Source: Flavobacterium sp. J49
GTDB taxonomy: Bacteria > Bacteroidota > Bacteroidia > Flavobacteriales > Flavobacteriaceae
Assembly (NCBI RefSeq): GCF_011742145.1
Contig: NZ_JAAQQU010000104.1
Location: forward strand, 763,938-827,937
Direction: 5' to 3'
DNA: 64,000 nucleotides
The notes below the pieces were generated by a model. The model was not told where the DNA came from. It saw nothing but the letters and a program-made list of their open reading frames with translations, and ran no database searches. Positions 34,358 to 43,701 of this stretch are shown piece by piece (positions within the stretch are counted from its first letter, which is position 1; the number at the start of each line of letters is the position of its first letter). The position numbers and the translations under genes were made by a program.

Positions 34358-37126
34358 ATGAAAAAGCCATCAAAGTCAATCATAGTCAGGATTTTAAAGA
34401 TAACCGGAATCACTTTTGGTTCTATTATCCTTTTGTTGTTTTTGATGCCTATACTTTTTCCGGGAAAAATTGCCGAAGAAGTAAAAGCGTTCGCCAATAA
34501 GAAATTAAACGGCGAATTAGATTTCAAAGAAGCCAATCTTTCGTTCTTCAATCACTTTCCGTCTTTAACTTTAACCCTAACCGATTTTTCCTTAAAAGGT
34601 TCTGCACCCTACCAAAATGAAACATTAGTTTCCGCCAAGGAAGTGTCGTTCGGAATAGATATCAGCTCTTTGATTTTTGACAAAAGTGTTACTATCGATA
34701 AAGTTTTCGTGTCCAATGCGTTAATTAATGTAAAAGTCAATGCCAAAGGCGAAGCCAATTACAACGTCTACATTTCCGAAGCCGAAACGACAAAAAAAGA
34801 TACCACAAGTAATACGTCACTTCGATTGGATAAAATTGCCATTGAAGACAGCCATTTGGTGTACGATGACCAATCAACGAAAGTTTTAATCGATGCCAAA
34901 GGATTTAATTACATCGGTAACGGCGACTTAGACCAAGCCATATTCGACATCTATACCGAAGCCGAAATCGAAGACTTCGATTTTGCCTATGACGGACAAC
35001 AATACCTCAAAAACAAAAAGGTAAAAGCCGATTTGATTACCAAAATCAATACCAATTCCCTGGCCTTTGTCTTCCAACAAAATAATTTAAAAATCAACAA
35101 GCTTCCGGTGGAATTCAACGGGAAGTTCGACTTCCTGAGCAATGGTTACGATATGGATTTTAACATCAAATCGGAAGACAGTAAGCTCAACGATTTCTTC
35201 ACGGCTTTGCCACCGGCTTATGTTACTTGGCTCGACAAAACCAAAGTCAAAGGCAGTACCGATTTGTCTTTTACCCTAAAAGGAAAATACATCGCTTCTA
35301 AAAATCAAAAACCAGATGTGGCTTTCAATATGAAAATTCGTGACGGTTTGATTGAATACAAAGATGCACCTTTTCCGGTATCGAATATCTTCCTCAATTT
35401 TGACACCCAATTACCGTCCTTGGACACCGAAAAATTAAAAGTCAATATCGATTCTATTTTCTTTAATGTCGATAAAGATTATGTCAAAGCAATTATCAAA
35501 ACTGAAGGTTTGTCGAAACCGAATATCAGCGCCAGAATCAATTCCAAAATTGATTTAGCCCAAATGGACAGAGCTTTCGGATTGGAAAATATGGATTTGC
35601 GCGGTATACTCAATATGGACATCAAATCAAACGGGGTTTACGACAAAAAGAACGGTAAGATTCCGGTAACCAATGGGAAAATCAATTTCAAAAACGGCTA
35701 CGTAAAAACCGATTATTACCCAAATCCGATTCAGAACATCAATGTAGTCGCCACGGTTTTAGACCAAAAAGGATCGTTGGATGATTTGAAAATCAATATT
35801 ACGCCGGCTTCTTTTGAGTTCGAGGGAAAACCTATTTTTGTCAACGCCAAGCTGCAGAATTTCGAAAATATCAATTACGATATTAAAGCCAAAGGCGAAT
35901 TGGATTTAGGCAAAATCTACCAAGTCTTTTCCCAAAAAGGGCTCGATGTAAAAGGCTACATCAATGCCGATGTTTCCTTCAAAGGTTCGCAAGATGACGC
36001 TATGAATGGCAGATACGCTAAGTTGCAAAACAAAGGCACTTTAAAATTGAGAAATATCAAAACCACTTCGGAATATTTGCCCAAACCATTTGTGATTAAA
36101 GAAGGAACTTTTGTGTTCAATCAGGACAAAATGAACTTCAATGATTTCATGGCGGCCTACGGTCAATCCGATTTTAAAATGAATGGTTATCTGCAAAACG
36201 TAATCGATTTTGTGTTGACGGATAAAGCCATATTGAAAGGGAATTTCCAATTGCAGTCGGACTATATCAATGTCGATGAATTCATGACACAAACCACTGC
36301 AACAACCATTTCAGATTCAACTAAAGCAACAGTCGCAGCCGGAGTGGTGGTGATTCCTTCTAATTTCGATTTGCAGTTTAAGGCTACTGCGAAAAAAATT
36401 AATTTTGAAGGGTTGGCTATAGACAATCTAAAAGGCAACATGAAAATCGACAAAGGGCAATTAGAACTCAAACAATCCGGTTTTGATTTGATTGGTGCCA
36501 ATGTTAAAATGGATTTGGTGTACGGCAGTCAATCGACTGAGAAAGCTTTTTTTGATTTCAAGATTTTGGCCAAAGAATTCGACATCAAACGCGCTTACAA
36601 CGAAGTAAAAATGTTCCGAGAAATGGCAACCGCAGCCGAAAGTGCCGAAGGAATTGTTTCCTTAGATTATAAAGTCGCCGGAATTCTCGACGCGAATATG
36701 GCACCCATTTATCCATCCCTAACCGGAAAAGGAACCTTGTCTGTAAAAAAGGTCAAGATGAAAGGGTTCAAAATGTTTGGTGCCGTAAGCAAAAAAACAG
36801 GCAAAGACGCTATTAAAAATCCGGATGTATCGCAAGTTGATATCAAAACCACCATTAAAAATAACATCATCAATATTGAACGTTTCAAGTTCAAAGTCGC
36901 CGGTTTCCGCCCAAGAATTGAAGGACAAACCAGTTTTGACGGCAAGCTGAATATTAAAATGCGTTTGGGTTTACCACCATTTGGCATCATTGGCATTCCG
37001 ATTAAAGTTACGGGAACACAAGACGAACCCAAAGTACGTTTGGGCAAACAAACCGAAGACTTACAAGAAACCGAATACGAGGGCGAAGTGCCGCAACCTA
37101 TTTCAGCGGAACCAAAACCCTTGTAA
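34358..37126 (+). CDS. AsmA-like family protein
   Basis: A 922-residue protein of the AsmA superfamily. One N-terminal membrane helix (about residues 10-33) anchors a very long periplasmic region of repeated beta strands. The AsmA N-terminal pattern appears around 35-110, with FFNHFPSLTLTLTDFSLKG, and the AsmA-like C-terminal region is near 750-900 (GIVSLDYKVAG, LTGKGTLSVKKVKMKGF). Relatives (AsmA, TamB, YhdP) are thought to form bridges that move phospholipids to the outer membrane; that role for this branch is inference. The tail ends in a short acidic and proline-rich segment. It stands as a single gene between the amylase terminator and the HMG-CoA reductase gene. Confidence 0.88.
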   Translation: MKKPSKSIIVRILKITGITFGSIILLLFLMPILFPGKIAEEVKAFANKKLNGELDFKEANLSFFNHFPSLTLTLTDFSLKGSAPYQNETLVSAKEVSFGIDISSLIFDKSVTIDKVFVSNALINVKVNAKGEANYNVYISEAETTKKDTTSNTSLRLDKIAIEDSHLVYDDQSTKVLIDAKGFNYIGNGDLDQAIFDIYTEAEIEDFDFAYDGQQYLKNKKVKADLITKINTNSLAFVFQQNNLKINKLPVEFNGKFDFLSNGYDMDFNIKSEDSKLNDFFTALPPAYVTWLDKTKVKGSTDLSFTLKGKYIASKNQKPDVAFNMKIRDGLIEYKDAPFPVSNIFLNFDTQLPSLDTEKLKVNIDSIFFNVDKDYVKAIIKTEGLSKPNISARINSKIDLAQMDRAFGLENMDLRGILNMDIKSNGVYDKKNGKIPVTNGKINFKNGYVKTDYYPNPIQNINVVATVLDQKGSLDDLKINITPASFEFEGKPIFVNAKLQNFENINYDIKAKGELDLGKIYQVFSQKGLDVKGYINADVSFKGSQDDAMNGRYAKLQNKGTLKLRNIKTTSEYLPKPFVIKEGTFVFNQDKMNFNDFMAAYGQSDFKMNGYLQNVIDFVLTDKAILKGNFQLQSDYINVDEFMTQTTATTISDSTKATVAAGVVVIPSNFDLQFKATAKKINFEGLAIDNLKGNMKIDKGQLELKQSGFDLIGANVKMDLVYGSQSTEKAFFDFKILAKEFDIKRAYNEVKMFREMATAAESAEGIVSLDYKVAGILDANMAPIYPSLTGKGTLSVKKVKMKGFKMFGAVSKKTGKDAIKNPDVSQVDIKTTIKNNIINIERFKFKVAGFRPRIEGQTSFDGKLNIKMRLGLPPFGIIGIPIKVTGTQDEPKVRLGKQTEDLQETEYEGEVPQPISAEPKPL

Positions 37127-37167
37127 TTTCCAATAGTTTTTCGGTTATAAATTCACGCGCTATAACT

Positions 37168-37175
37168 TATCTTTG
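37168..37175 (+). promoter_or_regulatory. -7 box of the HMG-CoA reductase operon
   Basis: TATCTTTG, a full -7 match, 26 bp before the start codon. No clear TTG upstream. The same octamer precedes mvaD at 7454-7461. Confidence 0.5.
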
Positions 37176-37201
37176 TAGCCAATAAACTTTTATTTTTTGA
37201 T

Positions 37202-38518
37202 ATGAATAATGCAGTTGCCGGTTTTTCCAAATTGTCCAAAGAAGAAAAAATCAATTGGATTGCTAACGAATATTTCAGTAATCCGACCGAAGCGATTACC
37301 ACCATCAAACAATATTGGAACAGCGATGTCAAATTGCAACAGCTGCACGACGAATTCATAGAAAATACAATTACCAATTTCTATTTGCCGATGGGTATTG
37401 CGCCCAATTTCCTAATCAATGGTAAATATTATTCGGTACCAATGGTGATTGAGGAAAGTTCGGTAGTTGCGGCAGCAGCCAAATCAGCCAAGTTTTGGAG
37501 TACACGAGGCGGATTCAAAGCGACCGTTTTAAATACAGAAAAGATTGGTCAAGTTCACTTTTTATTCAAAGGAGATGCAGCTAAACTGCAAGCTTTTTTC
37601 AATACAGTAAAACCAACTTTAATCGATTCCACCGAGAGCATTACCAAGAACATGCAAAAGCGTGGCGGCGGTATTTTAGGATTGGAACTCAAAGATAAAA
37701 CAGCGGAATTAGAGAATTATTACCAATTGCATGCAACCTTTGAAACCAAAGACAGCATGGGCGCGAATTTCATCAATTCGTGTTTGGAACAATTGGCCAA
37801 AACTTTAAAAGAAGCAGCACAAAACCATTCCGCTTTTAGCGAAGCCGAAAAGAACATTACGGTTGTCATGAGTATCTTGTCCAATTATGTTCCGAATTGT
37901 ATAGTGCGTGCCGAAGTTTCCTGTGAAGTTTCAGCTTTAGCTGAAAAGAAAATAGAAAATCCGCAAGAGTTTGCCGAGAAATTTGTGCAAGCCGTTCGTA
38001 TAGCAGAGATTGAACCATTCCGCGCGGTAACGCACAACAAAGGCATCATGAATGGTATTGACGCTGTGGTTTTGGCTACCGGAAATGATTTCCGTGCCGT
38101 CGAAGCCGGCGTGCATGCTTATGCTTCGAGAAATGGTCAGTATTCAAGTTTGTCTCATGCTCAAATTGAGAACGGTATTTTTACCTTTTGGATGGAAATT
38201 CCGTTGGCTTTAGGAACGGTTGGCGGATTGACTTCATTGCATCCGTTAGTAAAAATGGCTTTGGAAATCCTAGGCAAACCTTCTGCACAAGAATTAATGC
38301 AATTGGTTGCGGTCACCGGTTTGGCACAAAATTTTGCTGCTTTACGTTCGTTAACCACAACCGGAATTCAGGAAGGTCATATGAAAATGCATTTGAATAA
38401 TATTTTAAACCAATTCGAAGCCACATCCGAAGAGCGAAAAACAATTGTAAAGCATTTCGAAAAAAATACGGTGACACATTCTGCCGTAGTAGCACTGATT
38501 GAAAATCTAAGAAAATAA
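37202..38518 (+). CDS. mvaA: Hydroxymethylglutaryl-CoA reductase, class II
   Basis: This 438-residue cytoplasmic enzyme interconverts HMG-CoA and mevalonate. Class II features are EESSVVAAA (84-92, catalytic Glu), DSMGANF (184-190, cofactor site), HNKGIMNGIDAVVLATGND (278-296, with catalytic Lys280 and Asp287) and a C-terminal flap region with the expected His. It lacks the membrane domain of class I enzymes. Here it should work in the biosynthetic direction, because other mevalonate genes are in the window; class II enzymes are often labelled degradative by default. The GYDIA-family kinase gene begins 4 bp after its stop, so the two form an operon. Confidence 0.94.
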   Translation: MNNAVAGFSKLSKEEKINWIANEYFSNPTEAITTIKQYWNSDVKLQQLHDEFIENTITNFYLPMGIAPNFLINGKYYSVPMVIEESSVVAAAAKSAKFWSTRGGFKATVLNTEKIGQVHFLFKGDAAKLQAFFNTVKPTLIDSTESITKNMQKRGGGILGLELKDKTAELENYYQLHATFETKDSMGANFINSCLEQLAKTLKEAAQNHSAFSEAEKNITVVMSILSNYVPNCIVRAEVSCEVSALAEKKIENPQEFAEKFVQAVRIAEIEPFRAVTHNKGIMNGIDAVVLATGNDFRAVEAGVHAYASRNGQYSSLSHAQIENGIFTFWMEIPLALGTVGGLTSLHPLVKMALEILGKPSAQELMQLVAVTGLAQNFAALRSLTTTGIQEGHMKMHLNNILNQFEATSEERKTIVKHFEKNTVTHSAVVALIENLRK

Positions 38519-38522
38519 TCTT

Positions 38523-39437
38523 TTGAAGAAATCCTTTTACAGCAACGGAAAATTACTCATTACAGGAGAATATGTGGTACTTGACGGTGCCCAAGCTTTT
38601 GCGTTGCCTACCAAGTATGGGCAAAATCTAATCATAGAAGAAGCTGATGGAGACAGCATTCAATGGACGAGTTACGACAGCGACAAGAGTGTTTGGTTTG
38701 AAGATATTATTCCGTTTGCCTCGATAGTTAGAAAAGAACGCCATGATGATGCCAAAAGCATTAAAAACACTTTAATTGAAATCCTGCACGAAGCGTATTT
38801 GATGAATTCTGATTTTATTACCCAAACGAAAGGTTATAAAATCACCACCGAACTGACATTTCCCAAATCATGGGGTTTAGGAACATCTTCTACACTAATC
38901 AACAACATTGCCCAATGGTTGCAAATTGATGCCTTTGAACTGCTTAAAAGAAGTTTTGGCGGTAGTGGTTACGATATTGCGTGCGCCCAAAATAACTCAG
39001 GGATTTTATACCAAATTGTAGACGAAAAACCGGTGGTTGAGATTGTGAACTTTAATCCCGACTTTACGGATAAAATTTTCTTTGTTTATTTGAATAAAAA
39101 GCAGAACAGCAGAAATGCGATAGCCTCGTATTACAGCAATCAGGTCGACATTCGCAAAACCATTCCGGTGATTAATGAACTGACGAAAACAGTTGTAGAG
39201 GCGGAGCAGCCTAAAACTTTCGCATTGGCTTTGGCCCAACATGAAATAGCCTTAAGCAATATTTTAGAATTGTCGACGGTTAAAGAAACACTATTTCACG
39301 ATTTTGATGGCGTGATTAAAAGTCTAGGCGCATGGGGAGGTGATTTTGTACTGAGCATCTCTAAAGAAAATCCAACAGACTACTTCAAAGAAAAAGGTTT
39401 TGAAATAGTCATCCCTTACCACGAAATGATCTTATAA
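38523..39437 (+). CDS. GYDIA family GHMP kinase, candidate phosphomevalonate kinase
   Basis: A 304-residue GHMP-superfamily kinase, named for the motif GGSGYDIA (146-153) seen here. Motif 1 is SNGKLLITGEYVVL (7-20), the ATP loop is PKSWGLGTSS (114-123), and GAWGGDFVLSI near the C-terminus replaces the usual motif 3. The start is TTG at 38523, 4 bp after the mvaA stop; it gives the conserved N-terminus KKSFYSNGK, and no ATG is available. No phosphomevalonate kinase is otherwise visible although the enzymes before and after that step are here. The tight pairing with mvaA makes this kinase the best candidate, but mevalonate kinase activity is also possible. Biochemical role unproven. Confidence 0.88.
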   Translation: MKKSFYSNGKLLITGEYVVLDGAQAFALPTKYGQNLIIEEADGDSIQWTSYDSDKSVWFEDIIPFASIVRKERHDDAKSIKNTLIEILHEAYLMNSDFITQTKGYKITTELTFPKSWGLGTSSTLINNIAQWLQIDAFELLKRSFGGSGYDIACAQNNSGILYQIVDEKPVVEIVNFNPDFTDKIFFVYLNKKQNSRNAIASYYSNQVDIRKTIPVINELTKTVVEAEQPKTFALALAQHEIALSNILELSTVKETLFHDFDGVIKSLGAWGGDFVLSISKENPTDYFKEKGFEIVIPYHEMIL

Positions 39438-39438
39438 T

Positions 39439-39469
39439 AAAAAACCCCGAATTCACTTCGGGGTTTTTT
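39439..39469. terminator. Bidirectional terminator
   Basis: Stem CCCCGAA/TTCGGGG with a 5-base loop, extended by six A-T pairs, lies between the convergent GYDIA kinase and PpiD-like genes. Confidence 0.88.
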
Positions 39470-39487
39470 ATTTATTGTGATTTACGA

Positions 39488-41584
39488 TTAATAGAAATCA
39501 GCTCTGTTGTCTTGGATGTCTGCTTCGTTTTTCAACGCTTGCATAAATCTTCCGGCATTACCGGCAGCTTGTGGCTTTAATTTATTTACGTAATCAGTAT
39601 ATTTTGGAAGTGCTGGTGCTTTAGCAACGGTTTTGGTTACCACTACATAAACTCCGGCATTGCCATCAATAGCTTTAGAAATTTGTCCTGCTTTTGAAGC
39701 GAAAGCAGTTCCTACCACTTTTGGCTCAAAACCGGCACCAGGAACAGCCGGACTTTCAAGGGTTAAATCAACAGCGTTAACCACTGCAACTTTATTTGAG
39801 GCAGCAATGGCAGCCAATGAACTTCCGGTCATTTTAGCTTTGATCATTTCTGCTTTCTTTTTGTTTTTCAAAAGACCTTCCACTTGTGGTCTGGCTTCTT
39901 CAACAGCCATTAAGCCTTTCTCGTTTACTTTTTTCAATTTCACAATTACATGACCCATATTAACTACTTCGAAACGTTTTACGTCTCCAATGTTAGTATC
40001 GTCTGCAAATGCCCATTTCACGATTTGTCTTTGGTTACTAACCGCACCAAAACTTTCGTCAATGGCTTTAACTCTTACCGATGGATTCACCGTCAATTTA
40101 GCTTCTTTGGTCAAAGCAGCAAAATCTTTACCGGAAGTAGCATCCATTTCAAACTTAGTAGCTTGGGTGTAAATTTTGTCATTTGTTGCTTCTGACGGCT
40201 CAATTTTTTCAGCAATGGTAGCCAATTTAATAGCGTCTTGCTTGTCGGTAACGCTAATGATGTGGTAACCAAATTCAGTTTCTACTAAACCAATTTTTCC
40301 AACCGGATTGTTGAATACGAAATCGTTGAACGGTTTCACCATTTGGCCCGGACCGAAATAACCCAAATCACCGCCTTGTTGTGCAGAAGAGTCATCAGAA
40401 TTGGACATCGCCAAAATCATAAACATTGATGGGTTGGCTAATGCTTGGGCTAATAATCCTTCAGCTTTGGCTTTGGCTTGTTCTTTAGTTCTTTTCTCTT
40501 TTTTGTTAGGAACTTGAGTACCTTCCCAACTGATTAAGATGTGACTTGCTTTTGATTTTGCACCTGCTTTTCTTCCTAAAGCTTTAGAAATACAATAGTA
40601 GTTGCTAAACATATATGGTCCGTATACTTGACCGGTTGCTAAACCAAATAATTGTTCAGCGTGTTCTGCCGGCAAATCTTGTTTGGTGATGTAAGTTGAG
40701 TCAAAAGGAATGTCAGAATTTTGGTTTACAAATTCAGCAATATTTTTTGCCGATTGGAAACTTGGAATCGTATCATTTTTACCATCTTTGAATTCAACAC
40801 GTGTAGTCAATAGCGAATTGATTTTGTTTTTAACTTCTGCCTCGTCTTGAGCAGATGGTTTTTCTTCAATCAATACATACTCCAATTCGCGAGATTCTTC
40901 TGATTTGAATTTTTTCTCTTTGGTTTTGATGTAAGCTAAAATCTCATCGTCAGTGATTTTAACGTCGCTGTCTTTGATGCTTGAGTAAGGAACTGAAACA
41001 AAGTCAAAAGTTACTTTGTTCATCTCGGCCTCGTATTTGAATTTACCTTCAGTTTCTGTAGTATACATGGCGCCTTTTACCAATGAATTGTAAATTTGGT
41101 ACTTGGCATTTAATTCAGCGTCTTTTTCTCTTTCTTTTAAGATTTGAATTCCTTCCGGATTGGATTTGAAGTAATCTTTAAACTTGGTTACATCAAATTT
41201 TCCGGCAGCATTCATAAACATTTGGTTTTGGCCAATGTTGGGATCCGCTTTGAATACTTCAACAATATGTTTTTCGCCAACGCGTAATCCTAATTTTTCG
41301 AATTCAGCGGTCAACAAGGCAACACTTACTTCTTGGTTCCAAACTTGGTTAGAAGCTTGCATAGAAGTCATTGGTTGACCGTTTTGTCCGCTTTTTTCAA
41401 CGTTTGCTACTTTAATTCTAAAGTCTTCAAAAGAAATATCCTTTCCGTTAACACTTCCTACGTCAGTTGATATGCTTTTAAAGCCGTTGCTAAATAAATC
41501 TTGCACGACAAAAGCCAATAATGCAAAACCTATAAGTATTAAAAGTAAGCCTGAGCGATTTCTAATTTTTGATAAAATTGCCAT
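39488..41584 (-). CDS. PpiD-like peptidyl-prolyl isomerase
   Basis: A 698-residue inner-membrane-anchored periplasmic foldase. One N-terminal helix (about 12-30) is followed by a SurA-like chaperone region with FEDFRIKVANVEKSGQNG. A parvulin domain lies at about 345-450, with KASHILISWEG and GGDLGYFGPGQMVKPF. A second, degenerate parvulin-like region follows. Length and order match PpiD of Bacteroidetes. It should assist folding of exported proteins, probably outer-membrane proteins. The CNNM/CorC gene ends 108 bp upstream on the same strand, so it may share the long envelope transcript or have its own promoter in that gap. Confidence 0.9.
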   Translation of the reverse strand: MAILSKIRNRSGLLLILIGFALLAFVVQDLFSNGFKSISTDVGSVNGKDISFEDFRIKVANVEKSGQNGQPMTSMQASNQVWNQEVSVALLTAEFEKLGLRVGEKHIVEVFKADPNIGQNQMFMNAAGKFDVTKFKDYFKSNPEGIQILKEREKDAELNAKYQIYNSLVKGAMYTTETEGKFKYEAEMNKVTFDFVSVPYSSIKDSDVKITDDEILAYIKTKEKKFKSEESRELEYVLIEEKPSAQDEAEVKNKINSLLTTRVEFKDGKNDTIPSFQSAKNIAEFVNQNSDIPFDSTYITKQDLPAEHAEQLFGLATGQVYGPYMFSNYYCISKALGRKAGAKSKASHILISWEGTQVPNKKEKRTKEQAKAKAEGLLAQALANPSMFMILAMSNSDDSSAQQGGDLGYFGPGQMVKPFNDFVFNNPVGKIGLVETEFGYHIISVTDKQDAIKLATIAEKIEPSEATNDKIYTQATKFEMDATSGKDFAALTKEAKLTVNPSVRVKAIDESFGAVSNQRQIVKWAFADDTNIGDVKRFEVVNMGHVIVKLKKVNEKGLMAVEEARPQVEGLLKNKKKAEMIKAKMTGSSLAAIAASNKVAVVNAVDLTLESPAVPGAGFEPKVVGTAFASKAGQISKAIDGNAGVYVVVTKTVAKAPALPKYTDYVNKLKPQAAGNAGRFMQALKNEADIQDNRADFY

Positions 41585-41692
41585 TTCTAATCTTGTTAAT
41601 TTTTAATTCAGTTTGCGAAAATACAATTATCTGTGAAATAATAATACTCACTTAGTTATAATTTCATCTATTTTTTAATTTTTTTGCAGAAA

Positions 41693-42952
41693 CTAATCAA
41701 TTAGCATCATTTTCACCAATTCGATTTTCTTATTCGTCGCTTCTTCTATGGTGAATTGGAAGTTTTCTATGGTGATTTGATCTCCTTTTTGCGGAATTTC
41801 TTTGAAGAAATCAACGATAAATCCACCCAAAGTACCATAAGAATCTCCTTCAGGGATATTCAATTTGTACGTTTCGTTTAAGTATTCTACTTCCAATCTT
41901 GTTGAAAACAAGTAAGTAGTGTCGTCGAGTTGTTTTTCCGTGAAAGCTTCATCAGAATCGTGTTCGTCTTCTATTTCACCAAACAGTTCTTCTACGATGT
42001 CTTCGATGGTCACAATTCCAGAAGTTCCACCATATTCATCCAATACAACAGCCACGCTTTTTCGCTTTTTGGTCAACAAATTCATCATGTCTTTGATGTA
42101 GATGGTTTCGGGTACAAACTCGACAGGAATCATCACCGATTTAATGGTTCTTGGTTTTTTGAAAAGTTCAAAGGAATGCACATAACCAACAATATCATCC
42201 ATCGTATTGAGATACACCAAAATTTTAGAATACCCGGTTTCAATAAACAGTTGTCGCAAGTCAGATACTGAACTATATAGGTCAACCGCTACTAATTCGG
42301 TTCTTGGGGTCATAATTTCTCTGGCCTTTACACCGGAAAATTCAAGGGCATTTTGAAAAATTTGAATTTCAGAATCAACGGTTTCGTGGTCTTGCACCGC
42401 GCTCATTTGCTCAGTGATGTAATTGCCCAATTCTATTTTGCTGAAGGAAAGGGTAACTTGATCTCCTTCGGTTTTGAAAAATTTCTTCAAAATATAATCG
42501 GATATCCAGATCATAAAGGAAGAAATGTAGTAGAAGAGTTTGTAAAAAAAATAGGCAGGCAAAGCAAAAAACTTCAGGAAACTATTGGCATAAATCTGAA
42601 AAAATACTTTAGGCAAAAACTCCGAAGTCATCAAAACGATTAGTGTCGAAATTACAGTTTGTAACAATAAATTTGATAAATCGGTAAATTGATAACCAAG
42701 ATTCACAAACCATTTCATCAGTAAGTCACCCATGAAAAATCCGTAAATTACCATAGCAATATTGTTACCAACAAGCATGGTAGCAAGGAACTTGGAAGGC
42801 TTTTCGGTGAGCTTGGTTAGGATTTTGGAAATAAAATCATCTTGTTTTTTTTCAATTTCAAGATAAATTTTATTGGAGGAAATAAAGGCAATCTCCATTC
42901 CCGAAAAAAAGGCGGAAAGTATCAAACACAAGATAATAATTCCGACCTCCAT
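41693..42952 (-). CDS. CNNM/CorC (hemolysin) family membrane protein
   Basis: A 419-residue protein with the DUF21/CNNM transmembrane domain (about 1-190, four hydrophobic segments), a CBS-domain pair (about 205-330, with REIMTPRTELVAVD and VLDEYGGTSGIVTIEDIVEELFGEI) and a CorC/HlyC C-terminal domain (about 345-419). Such proteins are linked to magnesium or cobalt export; the hemolysin label is historical. A paralogue, GldE, works in gliding motility in Flavobacterium. The neighbours here are different from the usual gldE surroundings, so I do not call it GldE. It is preceded by a 63-residue membrane protein gene with a 3-bp gap. Confidence 0.9.
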   Translation of the reverse strand: MEVGIIILCLILSAFFSGMEIAFISSNKIYLEIEKKQDDFISKILTKLTEKPSKFLATMLVGNNIAMVIYGFFMGDLLMKWFVNLGYQFTDLSNLLLQTVISTLIVLMTSEFLPKVFFQIYANSFLKFFALPAYFFYKLFYYISSFMIWISDYILKKFFKTEGDQVTLSFSKIELGNYITEQMSAVQDHETVDSEIQIFQNALEFSGVKAREIMTPRTELVAVDLYSSVSDLRQLFIETGYSKILVYLNTMDDIVGYVHSFELFKKPRTIKSVMIPVEFVPETIYIKDMMNLLTKKRKSVAVVLDEYGGTSGIVTIEDIVEELFGEIEDEHDSDEAFTEKQLDDTTYLFSTRLEVEYLNETYKLNIPEGDSYGTLGGFIVDFFKEIPQKGDQITIENFQFTIEEATNKKIELVKMMLID

Positions 42953-42955
42953 GCT

Positions 42956-43147
42956 TTAGGGTTTTTTATTGCGCTCAGCAAATTTTTTGGCAAAATTTCT
43001 GCGAAAGAAAAACATGAAAATACAGACTGCTGCAAAGGCGGCACTGATAATCCAATTTTCTTTTTCTTGCCATCTTAGAAAGGAATCAACGCCAAAAAGA
43101 ACTCCGGCGATTAGGTAAGCGTATTGGGTAAATTTTAGATAGTTCAT
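42956..43147 (-). CDS. Small two-helix membrane protein
   Basis: A 63-residue protein with two hydrophobic segments (about 8-24 and 32-49), ending in a highly basic tail (RRNFAKKFAERNKKP). I do not recognise a family. It is tightly packed between lptC (2-bp gap) and the CNNM/CorC gene (3-bp gap), which argues strongly that it is a real gene in the envelope operon. Its topology suggests an inner-membrane protein with the basic tail in the cytoplasm. Confidence 0.7.
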   Translation of the reverse strand: MNYLKFTQYAYLIAGVLFGVDSFLRWQEKENWIISAAFAAVCIFMFFFRRNFAKKFAERNKKP

Positions 43148-43149
43148 AA

Positions 43150-43701
43150 TTATTCTGATGATTGGACTTGTCCGGATACTTTTTGTGAATTTACTTTTTT
43201 GAAATCTTTACTGAAATCAATTCCTTCGCCATAGGAAACCCCTTTTGGTGAAGTAAATTTAAACTTTTTTTCGGTAAAAAACCATTCGTTTTTTTGGTCG
43301 TAATACAATTGCTCAGTTTCGAGTTGCTCTCCGTTTTGGTTAGAGATTTTTACATTGCCTTGTAAGTCAATCATGTCGGTGATTTTATATCTTACCGCAT
43401 AGTTGGCGTCGATGTAAGTCTGTTTTCCGTCTTTGTCAAATAAGGTCAAATGCATGCCTTTGGGAAATTCGGTAAAGGGAAATTCTACCGTGGCATAATC
43501 AAGCATTTTCGGACTGATTAAATTGGCGGTAATTCTACCTGAATCGGTGTATTTTAAATTGATTGAATCGGCATCACCACTAGGGGTAAACTCGGAAACG
43601 CCCATTTTTTGAACCTCTTTAAAATTGCTTTCACACGAGGTAACTGCCAGACATACCAACAAAGAGAACAAGAAAATGCTATTTCTGAAAAGGACATTCA
43701 T
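43150..43701 (-). CDS. lptC: LPS export ABC transporter periplasmic protein LptC
   Basis: A 183-residue lipoprotein-type LptC. The signal ends AVTSC with Cys23. The mature part is a repeated beta-strand jelly roll with DLQGNVKISNQNGEQLETEQLYYDQKNE-type strands, characteristic of LptC and other Lpt bridge proteins. It should link the LptBFG ATPase complex to the periplasmic LPS bridge. In Proteobacteria LptC has an N-terminal helix; lipoprotein anchoring is usual in Bacteroidetes. The start codon overlaps the stop of the TPR gene by one base (TAATG). Confidence 0.85.
   Translation of the reverse strand: MNVLFRNSIFLFSLLVCLAVTSCESNFKEVQKMGVSEFTPSGDADSINLKYTDSGRITANLISPKMLDYATVEFPFTEFPKGMHLTLFDKDGKQTYIDANYAVRYKITDMIDLQGNVKISNQNGEQLETEQLYYDQKNEWFFTEKKFKFTSPKGVSYGEGIDFSKDFKKVNSQKVSGQVQSSE

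Noticed and set aside
41693..42952. Gliding motility protein GldE
   Set aside because: Same family, but none of the usual gldE neighbours are present; it sits in an lptC-ppiD envelope cluster.
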